Part shown: one piece after another, positions 1 through 6,087 of the stretch
How positions within the stretch are numbered: the stretch's first letter is position 1
Layout of the letters: every line of letters starts with the position of its first letter
DNA from: Candidatus Coatesiibacteriota bacterium
GTDB lineage: Bacteria > RBG-13-66-14
NCBI GenBank assembly: GCA_014728185.1
Contig: WJMB01000054.1
Location: forward strand, 1 to 11,853
Reading direction: 5' to 3'
Length of the DNA stretch: 11,853 nt
Notes under the pieces: generated by a model
Told to the model about the DNA's origin: nothing
Seen by the model: the letters and a program-made list of their open reading frames with translations, nothing else
Database searches by the model: none
Translations under genes and position numbers: made by a program

Positions 1-74
1 CACGCGGCCTGGCGCCCGGGGAGTCGCATTGCGCAAGAAACGTGCCAACGCCGCCCTCGCGCGGTGATCTCCGG

Positions 75-100
75 CGGCGCGATCGGCCGAGGCCGCGCCG
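75..100 (-). terminator. possible GC hairpin after the DUF2229-like gene
   Basis: A 7-bp inverted repeat (75-81 with 94-100) lies directly after the minus-strand stop codon at 102-104. No run of T follows on the minus strand, so it may be only a GC-rich hairpin and not a working intrinsic terminator. Positions 1-74 show no supportable gene. Confidence 0.25.
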
Positions 101-101
101 A

Positions 102-1094
102 TCATCCGCCGGAGCGGGCCAGGCGCTTGCGGCGACGGATCATGTCCAGGAAGGCTTCCAGGCGCGTCAGCAGTCCCGCCTCACCGGTGTGCTCGTCGAG
201 GACCAGGGTGGTGTAGCCGGTTTGGGGGTGTTTCCGGGCCAGGGCCTCGATGAGCGTCTCGAGCAGCGAGGCCGGACCGCACTGGAAGGGCGGAACGAAG
301 ATCAGGCCGTCGACGCTGGACTGGCGCAGGAAGAATCCGGCGGCGCCGAGGATCTCCCGACCCAGCGTCCAGTAAGGGGCGCGCTTGAAGCCGGCCAGCT
401 CGCGGTCCAGGGTGCGGTGGTCGACGGCCTCGTGGGTCAGCACCCGGCAGCCCATCCGGCGCAGCTTGGCCAGCAGGTCCAGGGAGCTGCCCGGATCGAA
501 GATCAGGTAGGAGCGGCCGATGACCCGGACCTCGAGCTCGTCGCCCTGCGGGGGTTCCCGGTATGGCTTGCCGCTCTCGATGGAGTCGAGCAGGGCCTCG
601 GGGTCGCGTCCGGCCAGGCAGTCGGCGCGGTAGGTTGCCTGGGCGGTCTCTGCTTCGCTGAGGGCCTTGTCGATCTCGTTTTCTGAGAATTCCAGCTCGC
701 GTCCCGCCGCCTCAAGCGTCTCCAGCACACCGCCCAGACCGCGGTTTACGTCGGCGGTGGGAGCCAGCAGCGGCAGGCTGGTGTCAACGCAGCTCAGCGC
801 CATGTCGGGCAGGCCGATGATCTTGGGGCAGAGCGAGGAGCCGGGCTCCAGGCTGACCAGTCGGGGCAGGAAGATACGGTCGACCCCGGCCTCCTGGAGT
901 TCGAAGAGATGGCCGAAGGCCACCTTGAGCGGCAGGCAGGCGTCGTCGACGGTGGAGGCGATGCCCCGGCTGACGATGTTTTTACGCGTCGGCGGGCTGA
1001 TGGCCACCTCGAGCCCCAGGGCGCGGAAGAAACCCGCGAACAGGGGCAGGTAGCGGTAGTGGTGGATCAGTACTCGTGGCAAGCCGATGCGCAT
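102..1094 (-). CDS. acyl-CoA dehydratase activase-related protein (DUF2229-like)
   Basis: The 330-residue protein matches my memory of the domain found alone or at the C-terminal side of 2-hydroxyglutaryl-CoA dehydratase activators (HgdC/FldI/YjiL type). It starts with the typical IGLPR segment, has SPPTRKNI near residue 33, DACLPLK with Cys53, SLCPK with Cys89, PPFQCGP with Cys272, and the family-like C-terminal DEHTGEAGL (300-308) followed by LTRLEAF. The cysteines could hold an iron-sulfur cluster, by analogy with the dehydratase system. The ASKHA-type ATPase domain that performs activation is absent, as are HgdA/HgdB-type dehydratase subunits nearby, so the substrate is unknown. The ATG at 1094 opens directly with the conserved N-terminus; the preceding ribosome binding site is weak. 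It lies 48 bases after the AI-2E-family gene on the same strand and is probably co-transcribed with it. Family is fairly sure, function is not. Confidence 0.8.
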   Translation of the reverse strand: MRIGLPRVLIHHYRYLPLFAGFFRALGLEVAISPPTRKNIVSRGIASTVDDACLPLKVAFGHLFELQEAGVDRIFLPRLVSLEPGSSLCPKIIGLPDMALSCVDTSLPLLAPTADVNRGLGGVLETLEAAGRELEFSENEIDKALSEAETAQATYRADCLAGRDPEALLDSIESGKPYREPPQGDELEVRVIGRSYLIFDPGSSLDLLAKLRRMGCRVLTHEAVDHRTLDRELAGFKRAPYWTLGREILGAAGFFLRQSSVDGLIFVPPFQCGPASLLETLIEALARKHPQTGYTTLVLDEHTGEAGLLTRLEAFLDMIRRRKRLARSGG

Positions 1095-1142
1095 AATTGT
1101 CGATTGGTTCTCTCGGTATTGTCTCGTGTCAGGGAGTGGGTG

Positions 1143-2531
1143 TCAAGCCTTGTCGTCGGTGACGTCATCCTCGGGATCGTCCAGCTTGTGCCGCAGGCGT
1201 TCCTCCTCGGCCAGGTTTTCCTCCTCCTTGCGGCGCAGTGTCTCCTCGTCGGTTTTATTATGCGGACCCAGGTAAATGGGACTCTTGCGGTAGTACCTTT
1301 CGACCTGCAGGGCGATGATCTTGACCAGGGCGGCCAGGGGCACGGCCATAAACGCCCAGAGCAGGCCGAACTCGAAACCGACCAGCACGGCCAATAGCAG
1401 CAGGACCGGTCCGATGCCCATCTTGCGGCCGACGATCAGCGGATCGAGGATGTAGCCGTCGATGGCGTTGGCCGAGAGGTAGAGCGCCATGGTCAACAGC
1501 GCCGCCAGCATGGGGTCCGGCGCCAGAAAGGAGACGGGCACGGCGATGACAGCCCCGAGGAAGGGCCCGACGAAGGGGATGAAGTTGAGCACACCGGTGA
1601 TCAGGGCGATGGGCACGTAGAAGGGCACGTCGAGCAGGTAGAGCCCGGTGCCCACCCATAACGCCACAAAGGCGCAGCCGATGGACTTGGCCCGGAAGAA
1701 ACCGATGAAGACGCGGTTGGCGTCCTTGGCCAGTCCGCCGATGCGGTTCTTGAGCTGCACGGGTATCAATGTGCGCAGCTTGGCCTTGAAGCGGTCCACG
1801 TCGCGCAGCAACAGGAAGGTGAAGATGGGGATCAGAATCAGGTTGCCCAAGTTGCCCAATTGGGCGAAGGCGGTATTCATTACCTGGGTGGCCGAGGGCA
1901 GAGCTTCGGAGGCGGCGGCTTTAAGGTCCTCGCTAACGTTCTGCAGGGGTTCCCGCAGTGAGGGATTGTTGGCGGTGACCTCGTCGACCCAGCTCTGGAG
2001 TTCGACGAGGATAGCGTTGAAGTTGAAGTCGTCCAGCCGATCCAGGTCGTGCTGGATCGTCGGGGCAAGCATAAAGCCCACGCCGACCAGGACACCGATG
2101 ACCAGCAGCACCGTCGTCGCCGCGGCCAGAGCGCGCAGGCGCATCCCTTTTTTGTCCGTGGGCGGCTCGGAGCGCTCGCGCTTGGCGAGCAGGCGGTTGT
2201 ACCAGATGTCGAAGCGGTCGGCGATGGGATCGAGGAAGAAGGCCAGCACCAGGGCGACCACGAAGGGGAAGAAGGCGTCCCAGAGGCTTATCACACCATA
2301 GATCAGCCCGATGACGGTGATCAGGATGATCAGCGCGACGGCCCGGGGATCATTCGAGGCGAAGGGGATCAGGATGAAGACCAGGATCAGCCAGATCAAA
2401 AGCGGGGTGACGACGTCCCAGACGTAGTAGAAGAAGATGGCCAGAAAGACCAGGAAGATGACCATCAGTACATAGAGCGGCACCCGGCCGGTGCGGGTGG
2501 GACCCTGATCGGTTGAGTGCTTTTCTTCCAC
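1143..2531 (-). CDS. AI-2E/PerM family transporter-like membrane protein
   Basis: This is a polytopic inner-membrane protein of the AI-2E transporter (PerM, formerly UPF0118) family, whose members have been linked to autoinducer-2 export or to ion/proton antiport. From the GTG at 2531 it has 462 residues: an N-terminal hydrophobic block (about 19-100), a soluble stretch near 160-220 typical of the family, then the membrane-rich C-terminal half. Family-like motifs are NFIPFVGP at about 316-323 and DPLIVGRKMGIGPV at about 363-376. The last 45 residues form a highly charged acidic/basic tail, longer than in many homologues and probably cytoplasmic. I chose the GTG at 2531 because a GAGGAG box sits five to six bases ahead; an upstream GTG at 2555 would add eight residues but has a badly spaced box. 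It leads the operon with the DUF2229-like gene. Substrate cannot be told from sequence. Confidence 0.9.
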   Translation of the reverse strand: MEEKHSTDQGPTRTGRVPLYVLMVIFLVFLAIFFYYVWDVVTPLLIWLILVFILIPFASNDPRAVALIILITVIGLIYGVISLWDAFFPFVVALVLAFFLDPIADRFDIWYNRLLAKRERSEPPTDKKGMRLRALAAATTVLLVIGVLVGVGFMLAPTIQHDLDRLDDFNFNAILVELQSWVDEVTANNPSLREPLQNVSEDLKAAASEALPSATQVMNTAFAQLGNLGNLILIPIFTFLLLRDVDRFKAKLRTLIPVQLKNRIGGLAKDANRVFIGFFRAKSIGCAFVALWVGTGLYLLDVPFYVPIALITGVLNFIPFVGPFLGAVIAVPVSFLAPDPMLAALLTMALYLSANAIDGYILDPLIVGRKMGIGPVLLLLAVLVGFEFGLLWAFMAVPLAALVKIIALQVERYYRKSPIYLGPHNKTDEETLRRKEEENLAEEERLRHKLDDPEDDVTDDKA

Positions 2532-2601
2532 GCCTACTCCTCGACTCGTATTCACAGCCCTCTTGAAAGCTCAGGACCACCCGACGCTCCGGGGTCGCGT
2601 A

Positions 2602-2630
2602 AGTATAGCAGAGGCGCCCGGTGAGGTGAA
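2602..2630 (-). promoter_or_regulatory. sigma70-type promoter for the AI-2E-family operon
   Basis: On the minus strand, TTCACC (2625-2630) and TATACT (2602-2607) are separated by 17 bases. The -10 box is five of six to consensus and the -35 four of six. Transcription would begin near 2595, about 65 bases ahead of the GTG start at 2531. Inferred from sequence only. Confidence 0.55.
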
Positions 2631-2713
2631 GGCGCGGAGCATTCCCGGAGCAGCCCGTGTGCGCACTCTGTGTAAGTCGTCCGGGAGCGGCTCTATCGCT
2701 GGGTTCATCAACC

Positions 2714-2782
2714 GTGTTCCTAGCCTTGTTCCTGGTCGTGGCGCTTGCCGCGGTGGGCTGCGAACCCGAATCAGCCCTTTGA
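2714..2782 (+). CDS. possible 22-residue lipoprotein-like peptide or lipoprotein remnant
   Basis: From a GTG at 2714 the frame reads MFLALFLVVALAAVGC, then EPESAL and a stop. It looks like a hydrophobic signal peptide ending in a lipobox-like AVGC (position -3 is Ala, not the preferred Leu), followed by only six residues. It could be an entericidin-like mini-lipoprotein, the leftover 5' end of a decayed lipoprotein gene, or chance. There is no good ribosome binding site at usual spacing, and the frame stays open upstream. Low certainty. Confidence 0.2.
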   Translation: MFLALFLVVALAAVGCEPESAL

Positions 2783-3186
2783 CATTGCCCATCCTTTATA
2801 CTAGCTTAATCCACGTAACAACTTGTCTCACGCAATCTGCCAGCCGGCCCGTCACCTTTGTCACACCTTCCATGAGTCCGCCTGTTACGGTACCGCCCGG
2901 CAGGGTGTCCCTACACCACCCCGCCGGATCGAGTCAAGCAACAACGGATTGCGCTGCGGGCCTGGTCCCCAGTCGCTCTCGGCTGATGCTCCATACTTCG
3001 ATAGCTAAAAAGCCTGTGGGATCGACACAGCTTCGCGAACATCGCCCCCTCGTTTGACCGCACGGATGCAAGTGGGGCTGGACCGGGCAACAGACTTGAA
3101 AGAAGCGTTCAGAGCGTAAGCCCGCCGGAAGCCCCCCGCCCTGTTCAGCTCAACGAGTATCAGATGCGGGTTGGGCAGTTATCAGC

Positions 3187-4011
3187 GTGATCATCGGAAC
3201 GCTTCCGGGCACTCGAACGATAACGAAAGGCGTCATCGAGAACGTGGAATCCATCGCCGTTTTCATCGCCAAGGGCGGCACGGGTAAAACCACCACCGCG
3301 GTCAACCTCTCCGCTGCGCTGGCCCTGCAGGGCAAGCGCGTGCTGCTCATCGACGGCGACCCCCAGGGCACAATCGCCACCTACTTCAACCTCCAGCCCG
3401 TCGGCGGCGGGCTGGCCGAGTTGTTGATGGGCGAAGAGGTCGCCCTGCAGCGGCTGCGCGACAATCTTGTCCTGATCAGCTCCGGCGGCTACGACCTCTG
3501 GGAGATATCCAGCCTGATCGACCAGCGCGTCGACCGCTACCATGTGCTCGGTCGGATCCTCTCGCGGCTGAGTCGCCTCGACTACATCATCTTCGACTGC
3601 CCTCCCGCTCTCAACGTGCTCACCTACAACATCCTCTACGCCTCCGACCATGTCCTGCTGCCCTTCTCCACCGATTACCTGACGGCGATCACCGCCGTGA
3701 AAACCATAAACGCCCTCCGCGAGCTGCCCCCCGAGCACGCCCCCCACATCCTCGGGGTCGTGCCCAACTTCTACGACCGCTTCGACAAGGCTCACCGGGC
3801 GATCCTGCGTCTGGCCCGGGGCCACTTCGGCGAGCTGCTGACCGAGACCATCATCCGCTACTCGCGCAAGATCTCCGAAGCGCCCAACCACGCCCAGACC
3901 GTCTTCGAGTATTCCCCGGCCTCTAGGGGCTCCTCGGACTTCGCCAGCCTGGCCGACGAGGTCGTCCAGCGCTGCCTGACCTCCCGCAGCCCGGGGGCCG
4001 TCAAGTCCTGA
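3187..4011 (+). CDS. ParA/MinD-type AAA ATPase (orphan ParA)
   Basis: A P-loop ATPase of the ParA/Soj family, whose members position DNA or protein cargo by ATP-dependent dimerisation on the nucleoid. The deviant Walker A motif KGGTGKTT is at residues 29-36, switch I DGDPQG at 56-61, and Walker B YIIFDCPP at 133-140, followed by a helix beginning ALNVLTYN that is typical of the family. The 274 residues counted from the GTG at 3187 include about 19 before the point where ParA proteins usually begin. A second GTG at 3244 gives a 255-residue protein of classical length, with a weak AAAGG box 13 bases ahead, so the real start is uncertain. No ParB gene or obvious parS site is in the window, so this may serve another cargo (chemotaxis clusters, carboxysome-like bodies, pili) or be an orphan. 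A strong terminator follows 29 bases after the stop. Confidence 0.9.
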   Translation: MIIGTLPGTRTITKGVIENVESIAVFIAKGGTGKTTTAVNLSAALALQGKRVLLIDGDPQGTIATYFNLQPVGGGLAELLMGEEVALQRLRDNLVLISSGGYDLWEISSLIDQRVDRYHVLGRILSRLSRLDYIIFDCPPALNVLTYNILYASDHVLLPFSTDYLTAITAVKTINALRELPPEHAPHILGVVPNFYDRFDKAHRAILRLARGHFGELLTETIIRYSRKISEAPNHAQTVFEYSPASRGSSDFASLADEVVQRCLTSRSPGAVKS

Positions 4012-4040
4012 CTCCGCGAGTATCAACCACTCCACAAGCG

Positions 4041-4060
4041 CCGCCCGCCGGGCGGTTTTT
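4041..4060 (+). terminator. intrinsic terminator of the parA-like gene
   Basis: A perfect 6-bp GC stem (CCGCCC 4041-4046, GGGCGG 4050-4055) with a 3-base loop is followed by five T at 4056-4060. It starts 29 bases after the stop codon at 4011. Confidence 0.9.
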
Positions 4061-4245
4061 GTATCCCGGCCGGTTAAATGGAGCTTAATGTAAACCAATT
4101 GTTGAGGCGCCAGAGTTCATCGAGGAACTCAGCTTAAGAGAGCTGCGAAGGTCGCTCCGGCGGTCTGCTTGGTTGAGGCGGCCGCAAGTCCATTTGGCTG
4201 GTTGAGCGTCTGAGCGTAGACCATCTAGTCTCACTTCATTATGTT

Positions 4246-4589
4246 GGGATTATCGACTGAAACTGAACCGACGTTGAAGGGACAATGAACCTAGTTTATA
4301 GAGATAGTGCTGACAATTACCTCACGAATCGCTCCAGATCGATATGCCAATAGTTTTGTATCTGTAAAAATTGCTATTTATAATCATTTAGCATCCTTAA
4401 CTGTGAAGCCCGGGTTTTGTTTCAGGAGTCGCGACTTCGCGAAGCAGAGCGTTCTGCTTGAAGCGTACGCTTAAGGCACATCGGTTGTATGCCACCAGGC
4501 TGCAAGCGGACAGTGGCAGCTTGCACAGCTATAAGGCATATAACAACAAACGAATAGTGATGTATACCTGTTTATGAACGTGTGAAAAT
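4246..4589 (+). repeat. long inverted non-coding repeat, copy A (well-aligned core)
   Basis: This core aligns by hand with the reverse complement of 6301-6635. Counted segments without gaps: 4246-4278 against 6603-6635, 26 of 33 identical; 4306-4348 against 6532-6574, 35 of 43; 4520-4589 against 6301-6370, 49 of 70. Positions 4422-4589 and 6301-6468 are both exactly 168 bases. Shared words include GGGATTATC, TCGATATGC, TCAGGAGT, GCCACCA and CTTGCACAGCTA. Weaker similarity extends outward to about 4086 (TAATG-TAAACC) and to about 4840 (GCGATAA). No period-three pattern and no long frame is visible, so it behaves like a structured RNA or non-coding element. The strand given is arbitrary: it only states the orientation relative to copy B. 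Confidence 0.8.
4427..4475. repeat. run of adjacent perfect inverted repeats inside copy A
   Basis: Four perfect dyads sit almost end to end: a 10-base palindrome at 4427-4436, another at 4435-4444, a 7-bp stem with GCGT loop at 4442-4459, and a 12-base palindrome at 4461-4472, the latter overlapping CTTAAG at 4470-4475. The outer CTTC (4435-4438)/GAAG (4460-4463) pair has a counterpart at the same spacing in copy B, but the inner stem does not, so only part of this fold is supported by comparison. Confidence 0.6.
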
Positions 4590-4752
4590 CCTTTTGGCTT
4601 TATGGAACGTGTTCAGACCAAATCAGGGCGGAACAAGAGAGGTTCAACGAACTGGTATTCGCGGCTTAGGTGCGTCACGCTTTAATCTCGATGCTTTACT
4701 GCGCGGTCTTGTTACTTGATAATGCAGCAGTTATAAGTCGAGTAGCTATCGG

Positions 4753-4802
4753 GTGCTCGTTAATTGCCGGCAACAATGCAGGGTAGATTATCAAACGAGC
4801 AC
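4753..4802. repeat. 9-bp inverted repeat enclosing a 10-base palindrome
   Basis: GTGCTCGTT (4753-4761) is perfectly complementary to AACGAGCAC (4794-4802), and the enclosed segment contains the palindrome TTGCCGGCAA (4764-4773). It lies in the downstream flank of copy A. In copy B the aligned area keeps CCGGCAA but not an obvious version of the long stem. Confidence 0.5.
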
Positions 4803-4986
4803 GCCCCATTTGCCGCCACTTAATACTGCGATAAAGTGACAGGTACATCTGTTTCTACATGCGTATTATCAGCAGGTTACAAGGGCGATCAGGTCCGAAC
4901 TTGGTGAATGATCCCTTTTAGAGATAGCGTAAACGGCTAACAACAATGCGTTAACGAATCGTTAGAGAAAAAAAGAACACCGGAGC

Positions 4987-5015
4987 TTGACGACCCGGGG
5001 AAGTTGGTCTATACT
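4987..5015 (+). promoter_or_regulatory. sigma70-type promoter for the membrane protein/regulator operon
   Basis: TTGACG (4987-4992) and TATACT (5010-5015) are each five of six to consensus, with an ideal 17-base spacer. Transcription would start near 5022, giving a leader of about 60 bases ahead of the ATG at 5081. It marks the right-hand limit of the AT-richer region. Confidence 0.8.
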
Positions 5016-5080
5016 AACAAGCGGTTTGTGATACATACCGGTCTGTCATCAACTGGGCCGTCAACCCGTCAGGTGGATAA

Positions 5081-5731
5081 ATGACCCAACGACAACTGCC
5101 CCGGGATGTCCGCGAGAGCATCGAGGACCTGCGCCACATCCGTCGTCTGGTCGACAAGAGCGGAAAGAGCGCCCTCTTCCGCAAGGTCTCCCACGAGATC
5201 AGCCACCTGTTTCTGATCATGGGGATCGCCGCCGTGGTCATCGGCGTCGGGATGCAGTTGATCCTCGACTACGCCCCGCCGGTCATCGCCGGATTAGGGA
5301 AGTCCACGGTGCTTTGGATAGTCGGCGGGCTGGCCATCGCCGTCTTCACCGTCATCAAGAGCCTGGGCATCGCCCGGGCGGCCCGGCGCGAGGGATACTC
5401 CCTCTTCGGCGTCATCGGCCAGATGATGCGCGCCGACTACCTGCGCCTGGTCCCCTTCGCCGTCGTCGGCGCCCTGGGTACTGTTTTGCTGGCCCGGGGC
5501 GGTCAGGGAGACTACATCTTCGGCTTCCTCTCCGCCGCCGCGGCGGCGATGCTGATCGCCTTCACCTCCATCGTGCGTCTGCGCAGTGTGTTGGTGTTGG
5601 GCATCAGCGCGCTGATCCTGGCCCTGCCGGCGACCTTCCTCCTCCACGGCTACCCCTTTTACAAGATCGCCGTCTGCTGGGGCCTGCCCCTGATCGCCTT
5701 CAGCCGGGTCGATGACGGCCCCCGCGACTGA
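5081..5731 (+). CDS. six-helix membrane protein of unknown function
   Basis: I do not recognise a named family. The 216-residue protein has a charged N-terminal region (1-40, predicted helical and cytoplasmic) and about six hydrophobic segments near residues 42-63, 77-98, 122-138, 145-165, 169-188 and 192-208. The loop at about 98-122 is basic (ARAARREG and MMRADYLR), as expected for a cytoplasmic loop. There is no signal peptide, lipobox or catalytic motif. The ATG at 5081 follows an AGGTGG box with four bases between. It is the first gene behind the promoter at 4987-5015, and only two bases separate its stop from the winged-helix regulator, so the pair is almost certainly co-transcribed. 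The regulator may control this operon. The two inverted copies of the long non-coding repeat flank the pair. Confidence 0.85.
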   Translation: MTQRQLPRDVRESIEDLRHIRRLVDKSGKSALFRKVSHEISHLFLIMGIAAVVIGVGMQLILDYAPPVIAGLGKSTVLWIVGGLAIAVFTVIKSLGIARAARREGYSLFGVIGQMMRADYLRLVPFAVVGALGTVLLARGGQGDYIFGFLSAAAAAMLIAFTSIVRLRSVLVLGISALILALPATFLLHGYPFYKIAVCWGLPLIAFSRVDDGPRD

Positions 5732-5733
5732 CC

Positions 5734-6087
5734 ATGGGCAATCCGGTCAAAATATTCAACCTCAACCCGGTGCTGCACCAGCGCACGCGGATGGCCATCA
5801 TGAGCCTGATCTGCACCGCCGAGGAGCCGCTGGAGTTCACCGAGCTGCTCAAGCGGCTGAACCTGACCAAGGGCAACCTCTCCCTGCATCTGCGCAAGCT
5901 GGAGGAGGCCGGCTACCTCAAGGTCAAGAAGGAATTCGTCGAGCGCATCCCGCGGACCAGCTACAGCGCCACCCCGACGGGCCGCCGCGACTTCACGGCC
6001 TACCTGGCGCTGCTCGAGGAGATTATCGCCGGCAGTCGAGGCGAGGATGAAGGCACCGGGGCGGGCACGCCGGAATCCGCTGATTAA
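5734..6087 (+). CDS. winged-helix transcriptional regulator (HTH_34/PF13601-like)
   Basis: A 117-residue DNA-binding protein. After an N-terminal helix with LNPVLHQRTRMAIMSLI, the helix-turn-helix occupies about residues 34-60, with recognition helix TKGNLSLHLRKLEEAG (45-60), and the wing follows at about 62-82 (YLKVKKEF, then RTSYSATPTGRR). This order and the N-SLHL-KLEEAGY pattern fit the small MarR/ArsR-like winged-helix group often found next to membrane proteins or transporters. The last helix (83-100) probably dimerises, and the acidic tail (101-117) looks disordered. There is no metal- or ligand-binding cysteine. It starts two bases after the membrane protein stop, and no clear terminator follows its stop at 6087. 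Autoregulation through the 4987-5015 promoter is plausible but not shown. Confidence 0.9.
   Translation: MGNPVKIFNLNPVLHQRTRMAIMSLICTAEEPLEFTELLKRLNLTKGNLSLHLRKLEEAGYLKVKKEFVERIPRTSYSATPTGRRDFTAYLALLEEIIAGSRGEDEGTGAGTPESAD

Larger units (their letters stand above)
2556..3186. other. intergenic gap between divergent operons
   Basis: This 631-base gap separates the leftward AI-2E operon from the rightward parA-like gene. It contains the leftward promoter (2602-2630) and a possible tiny lipoprotein-like frame (2714-2782). Small hairpins are present, for example the CTGTG/CACAG stem at about 3013-3029. Longer open frames here translate to low-complexity, non-protein-like sequence and I do not call them. 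I could not align this gap to the repeated element found in the two other long gaps. No convincing promoter for the parA-like gene was found. Confidence 0.5.
4061..4986. other. 0.9-kb AT-richer region without long open frames
   Basis: Between the parA terminator and the promoter at 4987 lies over 900 bases with far lower G+C than its neighbours (38% in 4561-4620 by count, against 60% in 3421-3480 inside parA). I see no protein-like open frame on either strand. The region contains one copy of the long repeat described separately, a cluster of perfect inverted repeats (4427-4475), and a 9-bp stem enclosing a palindrome (4753-4802). A weak leftward promoter-like pair exists, TTGTTA at 4938-4943 and TAAAAG at 4915-4920 with 17 bases between, but direction of transcription is undetermined. 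Confidence 0.6.

Noticed and set aside
2779..2802. TTGACA and TATACT close together, looking like a rightward promoter for the parA-like gene
   Set aside because: The spacer is only 12 bases, too short for sigma70; at 17 bases the -10 position reads TAGCTT, a poor match.
2563..3057. 164-codon rightward open frame in the gap before the parA-like gene
   Set aside because: Its translation is Ser/Arg/Pro-rich with no domain-like pattern, it has no start signal, and it overlaps the leftward promoter.
3160..4098. Long leftward open frame opposite the parA-like gene
   Set aside because: It is the antisense shadow expected in GC-rich DNA, with Gly/Val/Glu-rich translation and no family features; the same applies to the long frames opposite 7756-8910 and 10390-11367.
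4490..4525. Pseudoknot from TGCCAC/GTGGCA and TGCAAGC/GCTTGCA in copy A
   Set aside because: Copy B keeps GCCACC and CTTGCACAGC but not the pairing partners, so comparison does not support the fold.
4086..4840. Group I or group II intron, rRNA fragment, RNase P RNA or tmRNA as identity of the repeated element
   Set aside because: No domain V hairpin, no P/Q/R/S core, no conserved rRNA, RNase P or tmRNA words could be found on either strand; a covariance-model scan would settle it.
4936..4965. GCTAAC ... GTTAACG ... GTTAG pattern resembling an integron attC site
   Set aside because: No paired R''/L'' boxes with correct spacing, no cassette gene and no integrase; the match is limited to short AAC/GTT words.
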